DNA of 64,000 nt from assembly GCA_022592445.1 (NCBI GenBank), contig JABYQR010000012.1:62001-126000 (forward strand), read 5' to 3'. Source of the stretch: Cytidiella melzeri. Lineage: Eukaryota > Basidiomycota > Agaricomycetes > Polyporales > Irpicaceae. Both the position numbers and the translations under genes were made by a program. A model generated the notes under the pieces. The model searched no databases. It was not told the origin of the DNA and worked only from the letters and a program-made list of their open reading frames with translations. Positions 56,605-64,000 of the stretch are shown here, one piece after another; the first letter of the stretch is position 1; every line of letters starts with the position of its first letter.

Positions 56605-58375
56605 ATGGCAAACCGCCACTCTTTCCTCTCCACAACCGGTCTTATTCGCACCCCGTCTTCGGCATCCTCGGTTGCTTGTAGTCACCCGGCGTCGACAACG
56701 TCGACGTTAAAAAGAGACAAAACATCCAAGAATATGAAGAATCTGATATTGCCAACAAACTCTGCGACGCAGCCAAAGCTTCGCTCGAATGCTGGCGTTG
56801 TACCTCTCGGACCTGTTTTCATTGTTGGCATGGTCGTCGTTTTGTCCCTACTCTTCATCGGAGCACTCTCGTGTGCGTTTGTAGGTGCAGAGGACGAGGC
56901 GGTGTTCAAGGATCTGCTGAACGACCTGGCCCGGAATAATCCTGGGGTACGATTCGTTGACTCTCAAAACTCATACCGAAGCACTTAAACTTCGGAATAG
57001 ATACTTCTTATAGGCGACAATGTCGACATGGATGTTGACGAACCTGCCGTGACTATCCGTTGGTCTATAATTGCTTGTGGACAAGCGTATGTCCTAAAGG
57101 GTTCAGAAGGCACCCACGGAAGTTCATTGTGTGGTGTACCCAATGAACCGCTCAGCATATATGTAGACGGGTGAGTTCAGCACACTCCGAGATGTGTTCC
57201 AGACTTTCAGCTGAAGCTATGACTGCAGGGAACAAACTCCCGCTGCAACATACGACCCAGACATAATCCCTATTTCGTCTGCCAAGTTGAGCAGATTGAG
57301 GTGAGCTACTGCTATGTACTGTCAGCTCTAGACGGTACATTGACATGTATGTTTGCAGCGTGCAAACTCTGTACCAGTTCGACAGCGACCATGTGCTAGA
57401 CGTGCACGAAGCACGGCTCTACCCGTTCGACACCTATCACCTCACCACAAACATCCGAGTCGAAATCTCCAACGACACCAGCGTTGTAGCTCCTATCACC
57501 CGTTTGGTGACCTTGACAGACACGGCGAGCTTTATCATACGGTCGTCTGACGCCGCCAGCACCGTCACGCTCTCTTCATCTTCTTCCTCAGACGAAAGGA
57601 CGCAGAATCCTTCCAGAGACTTGGACATGGCAATACAGCGACCTGGAGAGGCTAGATTCTTTGCGTTGATGTTGTTTGGGATCAGCTGGATGTTCGCGCA
57701 TGCAACGGTTGGGTATGTTGCCTTGGCATGGAGGTCGGCTAGCTCGCAGAGGGCAGCGTACTATTTAGTGCTATCTATAGCCACTATGATGGTCATACCG
57801 CAATTACGAAACACGATGCCCGACGCACCTGGCTACGACGGTCAGTATTCGCTAGTCCAAACTCATATCTCGTAGTGGGTGCTGATAGTTTTTGCAGGCA
57901 TTCTTATCGATCAAATCGGCCTGTTTTCGCAAATGGTGGTCTCAGGTATATCCTCCGTCATCCTCCTTGGCACGTTGGCCAAGCGCGAACTCACGCACAT
58001 CGATGACGCCAACCTCGCCCGTGAACGAAACTTCAGGAGCGCGGCAACCCCAGAGCCGGTGAAATGTCTTAGGGGACCTTCGGCTTCCATTGACTTTCGC
58101 CATATCCGCTCGTTGAGCAAGAAGTTCTTGACGAGGATTGACCCGCCGACACCAATTTCGGAGTATCCAGAGCAGATTTCGCTGATGGATCCGTTTGGGA
58201 TGGAAAGTCCTACTGCTGATAAAGGCAGGAGACCTTCTAACGGTGGGGGAAGCAGACAACGGGGTGGGTAAGTACATCAGTGACCTTTGCGACGTGGGGT
58301 GAATGTGAAGAGGTATTTATTTCTTGCAGGGCTGACCTGATACCTCCGAATGTGGAATATTCAAGGTGGGTGTAG
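56605..58375 (+). CDS. DUF4436 membrane protein
   Basis: From ATG 56605 a Ser/Thr-rich cytosolic start leads to a transmembrane helix, GPVFIVGMVVVLSLLFIGAL. Exon 2 enters as ILLIGDNVDMDVDEPAVTIR; short exons give PLSIYVDG and SAKLSRLR, then LYQFDSDHVLDVHEARLYPF and DTYHLTTNIRVEISND, a beta-rich domain. Three further helices follow: ARFFALMLFGISWMFAHATV, YYLVLSIATMMVIPQLRNTM and FSQMVVSGISSVILLG. The LRNTMPDAPGYDG...IDQ stretch corresponds to the LRNxxPxAPPxG...D motif of DUF4436, a family of membrane proteins of unknown function in fungi and bacteria. The C-terminus is a basic cytosolic tail of about 90 residues, ending PPNVEYSRWV before TAG at 58373-58375. I see no enzymatic motif. Confidence 0.78.
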
Positions 58376-58657
58376 CCGTCAAATCTGATATCTAGGTGCA
58401 GGTTCGGATAAGAAAGTGGACCCTCCTGTGGACTTGAGGATGTCTATACACTCCTAGAGGTTTTGGGTACACACCTCGTTATCGAATAAGACTACCTGTT
58501 TATGAATAGCGTACAACTTATGTATCGTTCCATGGTATCAATGTGAGATACTGTTCCAAATAATTATACAAAAGCCATTACAACTCGCCCATCACCCGTT
58601 TGCTGCAAGACGTCCTGCGTTAGCTGCTTTTCATCGTCATGCAGCGTCGGGAAGTAC

Positions 58658-59459
58658 TCACAGAATATCTGGAGCTTCGCTGAAAAACGTAGGTCCTCCC
58701 ACCATCTCGCGACTCCATACGTCGCGCATGAACCACCCGACATGTCCCACTGCACATCCAAGCAGGTCGCCAGCGGCAGCTCTCCAGGTGCCGTTCAGTA
58801 CCCACGCGAGACCAACCAACGCTAATGGCAGGTAAGGCGCGGTAATAGTGATTAGACCAAATAATGATATTGGTGTAGAGGGATGCCTTCTGGACCATAG
58901 GTAGATGGGGACAAAGGCCAGCGGAGAAGAGAGGAACGGGAGGTTGACGAGAGGCGATATTATCTAACGGGAGTTGGTTTGAGGACTCTTGGTATTAGGT
59001 TGAGAAAACTGTGCGCGTACCAAGAGCATGACTGCAGAGAGAATGAGCAGCCAGACATAGTCTGCCTTTCGGTTCGCGAATGAAGACTCTTCAAGCATTC
59101 TACTGTACCTCATGCTGCGGCCACAGAGTGAGTTGATACTCTGTCCTCAGTAATGCAAACCACTCACAAAAAGAACATGTGGAACACGAAGTCCAAGGAT
59201 AACGCTCCAAAGTAAAAGAAGTTCGTCGCGAGCCGCCACGGTTGGAAGTTCGTGAACGCCGCTTTGTAGCTAAAGTATAACTGTAGCGGTGTCACCATTT
59301 GGCATTGCTAATATCATACATCAATTTCTTTGTCAGTGTTACGTCGAGACGAACGGCCAACTCACTCACAACGGCGACACTTGCCAACACTGAGAGCGCG
59401 AGCCATGCCCTAGTCACAGGCGGTATCTGGGTGACCCATGCTTCAATACCTACAGGCAT
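58658..59459 (-). CDS. Derlin / Der1-like ER membrane protein
   Basis: Derlins are rhomboid pseudoproteases that help move misfolded proteins out of the ER for degradation. The proposed start at 59459 gives MPVGIEAWVTQIPPVTRAWL, which matches the derlin N-terminus; an in-frame ATG at 59594 would add 45 polar residues. Exons continue LQLYFSYKAAFTNFQPWRLA (WR motif), TNFFYFGALSLDFVFHMFFF, RMLEESSFANRKADYVWLLI, SPLVNLPFLSSPLAFVPIYL, WSRRHPSTPISLFG and GDLLGCAVGHVGWFMRDVW. It lacks the rhomboid catalytic Ser-His pair, as derlins do. The end is uncertain: read-through after FSEAPDIL stops at 58658-58660, while a GTGAGT donor there could lead to one more short exon. Five or so short introns occur. 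Confidence 0.87.
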
Positions 59460-61773
59460 TTCCTCGAGTGTTTCGCGTGAGTCCCCTTGGTGCTGCACAC
59501 GCTGTTTGAGGTTGACAAGTGAGAATGGTGGTGGTTGTTGAAAGGACTTGCCACGATATGTTTCACCGTGATAACTTGAAGGCTGTCGTGGCATCGGCTG
59601 GTGCCGAGCGCGATCATCTTCACGCGTTGTGAGAGGTTGTGAACACCCGAGACGCTAAAGCACACCTGTGTATGTTCTGTACCTCTATACAGCCCGCTCT
59701 TCAAGCCTTTGACATATCTATCTAGCAGGTCACAGGTCCCGTCAAGTCACTGTACGCATGATGAATCTTGACGCAAAAAGTCGGGGGAGGTTTGGATCTA
59801 GGTACGCCATGCTCTTTCTCTTAGAACTAATCCAAGAGCGACCTTTACGTGTCTGAGATGGAAGTACTCTACTGAAGTATGCCTTCTGTTCAGTGCCTCT
59901 ATCTACGCATAGCCAAATGTCTCTCCACCTCAGCAACTACGAGCCGGAGAGCGGCTGTCTGGTGGAACGAAGCTAGGTCAGCCTCTGGGCTGACAGTCAG
60001 CTCAAAGAAATGTTGGCCTTAAAAGCGGACCTCGTTCTATCGACGTCCTCAGGCCGCTTCTTCTCTCTCACCACCACAATCCTTTTCTTTGGTCTGTTGT
60101 TGTCTCTGCCCCTCTCAGCTTTGGGTCTCCTAGCGAGCCTTTGTCTATACCTCTTCGACCGTCCACCACTCAACCTTTCAGTTGCTGCTCCGTGTCTTAC
60201 CCCCTCACCACTCATCCGCTACCAATGGCTACTTTCTCGTCGCTCATCGCCGCGACCACGGTCTACTACAACGCGCCTTCATCATCAACTATCCACTAGC
60301 CCCGTCGTGTTACGCAAGAGGGATCCCTGACCCACGTCCGAGTCTCCGACCAACCAAGATACCGATGCCAGATCACGCAACGCCCACCACCTAGGCAGCT
60401 GGCCTGCTCGCCGAGCGCACCCCACCTTTACTTCTCGCACGGAGTTGTGTTAGATGCATACATGACTCCGGGATGAAGCGGGACCGTTTTCTAGGATATC
60501 TGCTGTTCGAGTTTGTACGCTCGAGCACTAGGTATGCTATTGTCTACGTCCTTCACAGGTTGTTCTACACTCGGCATTACCATACACAAGTTGCTTGTGA
60601 AGTTTCGGTGAGGATCTTTGCTCTTGTCAGCCACCACGCTCTCACTCACAACTCGCCAGGTTCTATACTTGGCGCCTCGGGCTTTTATTTGGAATTTCTT
60701 GTACACCTTCGACTCCTCTGTCACACGTCGCTGTTCTCCCATGATGCCAACATCCCTCAAATGTCTTTCCTCTATCCACACATGTACACCTTAGCTCAAC
60801 ATCCTCGATGGTTCAAACTCTTCCTGGCTGATCACCTGGAGTAATATCGCGGACTGTTGGATGGTGTATCAGCTCCGACCTAATCTATCCTTCTTTCATT
60901 GGCATCAAACGGCGACCCTCAGCGGATGGGTGTCTCTTTTATCTATCGGGCTTGGATATGGATGATGGGCGTTTTCCTGATCAGCACTCGGTGAGTTCAT
61001 TGTCAGCCTCACGAATGAACTCGCTTCTGATGATGCTCCGCGGCGATAGTCTTTTGCGACTCTGTGTTTCCTATGGCTTGCCAGTATTCTCGCAGTCTTT
61101 GTTCCGCTCCTGGCTCCCTCAGATCATCTCGGGCGGACGCGCCCCCACTACGAGATGCCAGTGACGAACCTAGCACTACGATACTTATCCTGGCGTTCCA
61201 AGGAACCTCACTCTCGCAATTCTGGCACCTGCTGGTGAGTACTCTTTGTCTGCGACCGCATTATGAAGAAACCAATCTTGATGTCCGTTTCAGACACAGA
61301 CCACCAGCTTCTTCGCGGGCATCATCGACGTTATACATACAAGTAGCATTGCGGTGTATCTTGGTGCAGCTCTCGGCATCTCTTGCCGTCTCATTCGACA
61401 TGGACAACAACCTGGCGTTGTTATGTGATCGTTACATCGTGAGTACTATTGCCTTGCACACGCGTGACTGTCACTCACCAACCTTATTGTTATACAGACT
61501 CGGACTTGAACATTCGTTGAGGTTCCACAATAAATTGCTGTTTCACCTGACGCTGGCGCGGGCACTACACAACCTTCCCAAGCAGGGATCTTTTGGTTTT
61601 CCAGTTGGAGAAGAGAAGAACTCGTTCGTCCGCGGCCTCACCAGAAAATCTACAAAAGCATTTTTTTTCCAGTTAACTATGACTTCGATTGTGAGGGGAG
61701 ACGGAAATGGGGGAGAGGGGGCAGCTCGTTTGGACGGAATGACGAGGCTATATCGGCGGAGGACACTCTCACT
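59460..61773. other. Unresolved region with hydrophobic open frames
   Basis: A plus-strand frame starts with ATG at about 60013 and encodes a likely membrane anchor (FFSLTTTILFFGLLLSLPLS, then LGLLASLCLYLF). Others at 60473-60844, 61064-61849 and near 61300-61430 (TSFFAGIIDVIHTSSIAVYL) also contain coding-like stretches. I could not join them into a protein of any known family: joins need frame changes. A lineage-specific multi-exon gene or a decayed gene both fit. The minus strand offers nothing better. Confidence 0.35.
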
Positions 61774-61879
61774 TTTGTGCAGCGCGATGTGCATCGACCT
61801 GGGCGGGTTGAGTGGACGGGTTCTTCGGATCGGTATCGCTACTATCTGATGTCTTACGAGGAAGGGGGAGCGAGGAGAA

Positions 61880-63245
61880 GGGAGAGGGAGAGGGATGCGG
61901 GAGGAACAGCCTCGGCGACGGGCTCACAAACTTTGGTGCAGCACAATGTGTACCCCCTTGGGCGGGGTGTTTGGGAGTTTCTACATCGAGGATGCGCCCT
62001 GGAGAGAGCGGAGGAGGAGGGAGAAGGGAACGGCCTCGGCGACGGGCTCACAAACTTTGGTACAGCGCGATGTGTACCCCCTTGGGCGGGGTGTTTGGGA
62101 GTTTCTACATCGAGGATGCGCCTTGGAGGGAGCGGAGGAGGAGGGAGAAGGGAACGGCCTCGGCGACGGGCTCACGAACATTGGTGCAGCGCAAGTGCAT
62201 CCCCTTGGGCGGGGTGTTTGGGAGTTTCTACATCGAGGATGCGCCTTGGAGAGAGCGGAGGAGGGAGAAGAAAACGGCCTCGGCGACGGGCTCACGAACA
62301 TTGGTGCAGCGCAAGTGCATCCCCTTGGGCGGGGTGTTTGGGAGTTTCTACATCGAGGATGCGCCTTGGAGAGAGCGGAGGAGAAGGGAGAAGGGAACGG
62401 CCTCGGCGATGGGCTCACGAACATTGGTGCAGCGCAAGTGTACCCCCTTGGGCGGGGTGTTTGGGAGTTTCTACATCGAGGATACGCCTTGGAGAGGGCG
62501 GAGGAGAAGGGAGAAGGGAACGGCCTCGGCGACGGGCTCACGAACATTGGTGCAGCGCAAGTGTACCCCCTTGGGCGGGGTGTTTGGGAGTTTCTACATC
62601 GAGGATGCGCCTTGGAGAGAGCGGAGGAGGAGGGAGAAGGGAACGGCCTCGGCGACGGGCTCACGAACATTGGTGCAGCGCAAGTGCATCCCCTTGGGCG
62701 GGGTGTTTGGGAGTTTCTACATCGAGGATGCGCCTTGGAGAGAGCGGAGGAGGGAGAAGAAAACGGCCTCGGCGACGGGCTCACGAACATTGGTGCAGCG
62801 CAAGTGCATCCCCTTGGGCGGGGTGTTTGGGAGTTTCTACATCGAGGATGCGCCTTGGAGAGAGCGGAGGAGAAGGGAGAAGGGAACGGCCTCGGCGATG
62901 GGCTCACGAACATTGGTGCAGCGCAAGTGTACCCCCTTGGGCGGGGTGTTTGGGAGTTTCTACATCGAGGATACGCCTTGGAGAGGGCGGAGGAGAAGGG
63001 AGAAGGGAACGGCCTCGGCGACAGGCTCACAAACTTTGGTACAGCGCGATGTGTACCCCCTTGGGCGGGGTGTTTGGGAGTTTCTACATCGAGGATGCGC
63101 CTTGGAGAGAGCGGAGGAGGAGGGAGAAGGGAACGGCCTCGGCGACGGGCTCACAAACTTTGTTACAGCGCGATGTGTACCCCCTTGGGCGGGGTGTTTG
63201 GGAGTTTCTACATCGAGGATGCGCCTTGGAGAGAGCGGAGGAGGG
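61880..63245. repeat. Minisatellite: 11 copies of a 120-124-bp unit with higher-order structure
   Basis: The landmark CTACATCGAGGAT recurs at 61981, 62105, 62228, 62348, 62471, 62594, 62717, 62837, 62960, 63084 and 63208, giving spacings of 124, 123, 120, 123, 123, 123, 120, 123, 124 and 124. Variants are arranged in a block: the 120-bp unit with GAAGAAAACGG, then the GATGGGCTC unit, then the GATACGCC unit occur at 62228-62594 and again from 62717, a 489-bp higher-order period. The plus strand is purine-rich (GGAGGAGGGAGAAGGG). No unit has a stop in four of the six frames, so frames of 349-514 codons run through the array; they are by-products of the repeat unless RNA evidence shows otherwise. 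A diverged unit-like segment lies just upstream at about 61774-61860. Confidence 0.92.
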
Positions 63246-63580
63246 AATCTTCAGAGCGATGGCGTGGTTTTGAGATTTGGACCCGAATGTAGAGCAATAT
63301 GCATTGACCGGTGGTGCGGTGGGGACAGGTCTTGTTATCACTGTCATTGTACTTAGGATACTTATTCCGCTGAGGAGGATGAATCAAAGTATTCAAGTTG
63401 CTGTAAGGCTCGCGCATCCGAGTCCGAGAGCTGATCCTGCCTCAAAGATCCAGATCTATCATCTAATCGTCCAGGCCCTTTCACGTGTGTGCGTCGTTCT
63501 GAAAAGTGGACGGATCACTACTAGCAAGTTCAAGCTCATCATTACCAGCATCTGGAAGTCTTCAAGTTTACAGAATTTTC
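63246..63580. other. Unresolved sequence right of the minisatellite
   Basis: An open frame reads YALTGGAVGTGLVITVIVL, a possible transmembrane helix, but it has no ATG start and no recognised partner exons. It may be the 3' part of whatever gene the repeat expanded in. Confidence 0.3.
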
Positions 63581-63880
63581 ATGATGTCGTCAGCACAGCA
63601 GCAGCAAGGACAAACTATCAATATTGCAGACCTCGGGCGGATGTGAGGAGGCAGTTGGAAGATGTACGTTATTTCCGCAGCGAGAGTTTCATGGAACTTT
63701 GACAACCTAATATTCGCTCATGCAGGAACTTACACACCTCACGAACTCGTTCACTCAGCTGAATCAGGCCCACAGTACTTTACCATGATTGCGGCTTACT
63801 ACGGGCAACAGCTCTCTAAGGCGTACGCATCGAAGTTGTAGGAACTTTGTACCCTCGGAATCTCTCTCGTTGGTTTGTCT
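63581..63880 (+). pseudogene. Broken prefoldin subunit 5 (Gim5)-like fragment
   Basis: Prefoldin delivers nascent actin and tubulin to the CCT chaperonin. ATG at 63581 starts MMSSAQQQQGQTINIADL, like the start of fungal prefoldin 5. The frame then ends early at a TGA. The next expected stretch, ADVRRQLEDELTHLTNSFTQ, is present but in another frame and crosses a GTACGT...GCAG intron (about 63664-63723). After QLNQA the frame is lost again, although RIEVVGTL-like coding remains near 63823-63845. The conserved PLTSSLYVPGKL segment is not seen before the edge. At least two frame breaks and a missing segment suggest a pseudogene; unusual introns or sequence errors are alternatives. Confidence 0.5.
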
Positions 63881-64000
63881 TGCATCTAGCTGCAGCATCG
63901 ATCGTGTCTGACTGAACACCGATGGGTTCCACTGGTGTCGATGGAGCCTCTCAGCTTACCAACTTGAATTATGCAGTCAGCTGCAGACCCTTAACGGCGA

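Noticed and set aside
49664..58375. Secondary-metabolite gene cluster around the adenylation gene
   Set aside because: The neighbours are RAD50, a SET-MYND protein and a DUF4436 protein; no tailoring enzymes, transporter or cluster regulator are adjacent.
61981..63030. Long open frames of 349-514 codons through the minisatellite on both strands
   Set aside because: They follow from a stop-free repeated unit; four frames are open at once and the sequence is purine-biased, so openness alone is not evidence of coding.
61880..63245. CRISPR-like array
   Set aside because: The units are tandem with no unique spacers, and the sequence is eukaryotic.

Overview
The window is nuclear DNA of a filamentous basidiomycete, most likely an Agaricomycete. 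Genes are dense and lie on both strands. Nearly every coding region is cut by GT-AG introns of about 50-70 bases. Conserved eukaryotic orthologues (APC2, TRS31, PET127, ARL8, RPN13, RAD50, Derlin) alternate with basidiomycete-type genes: small secreted proteins, an F-box protein, low-complexity proteins and an adenylation/ferric-reductase fusion. Exons were joined by eye from splice signals, reading frame and protein similarity, so individual borders can be wrong by a few codons.

Layout. 1-1.9 kb: 5' part of APC2 (minus). 2.0-6.4 kb: a transposable-element pocket with a near-perfect palindrome (two 1,009-bp arms flanked by a 7-bp direct repeat) and, 26 bp further on, an insertion of a LINE-like retroelement that carries only ORF1, a poly(A) tail and a 15-bp target-site duplication. 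6.8-7.7 kb: TRS31. 9.7-11.0 kb: zinc-finger transcription factor. 11.7-12.5 kb: small secreted protein. 13.5-14.7 kb: alpha/beta hydrolase. 15.0-18.6 kb: PLK4-like kinase. 19.4-21.8 kb: DUF2235 protein. 22.4-31.2 kb: three minus-strand genes (UspA-domain protein, M3 metallopeptidase, PET127). 31.9-32.6 kb: secreted protein. 32.7-38.5 kb: secreted dipeptidyl-peptidase V, ARL8, RPN13. 39.1-42.6 kb: unknown 548-aa protein and F-box protein. 42.7-48.4 kb: SCOC-like coiled-coil gene divergent from RAD50. 49.7-58.4 kb: adenylation/ferric-reductase fusion, SET-MYND protein, DUF4436 membrane protein. 58.7-59.5 kb: Derlin. 59.5-64 kb: unresolved sequence, an 11-copy minisatellite of 120-124-bp units, and a broken prefoldin-subunit-5-like fragment at the right edge.

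There is no obvious single pathway or biosynthetic cluster. Several genes serve general cell biology: cell cycle (APC2, PLK4-like kinase), protein turnover (RPN13, Derlin, M3 peptidase), trafficking (TRS31, ARL8, SCOC-like), DNA repair (RAD50) and mitochondrial RNA (PET127). The most unusual items are the ORF1-only retroelement, the long palindrome, the PLK4-like kinase with a cryptic-polo-box-like tail, the A-domain/ferric-reductase fusion without a carrier domain, and the higher-order minisatellite.
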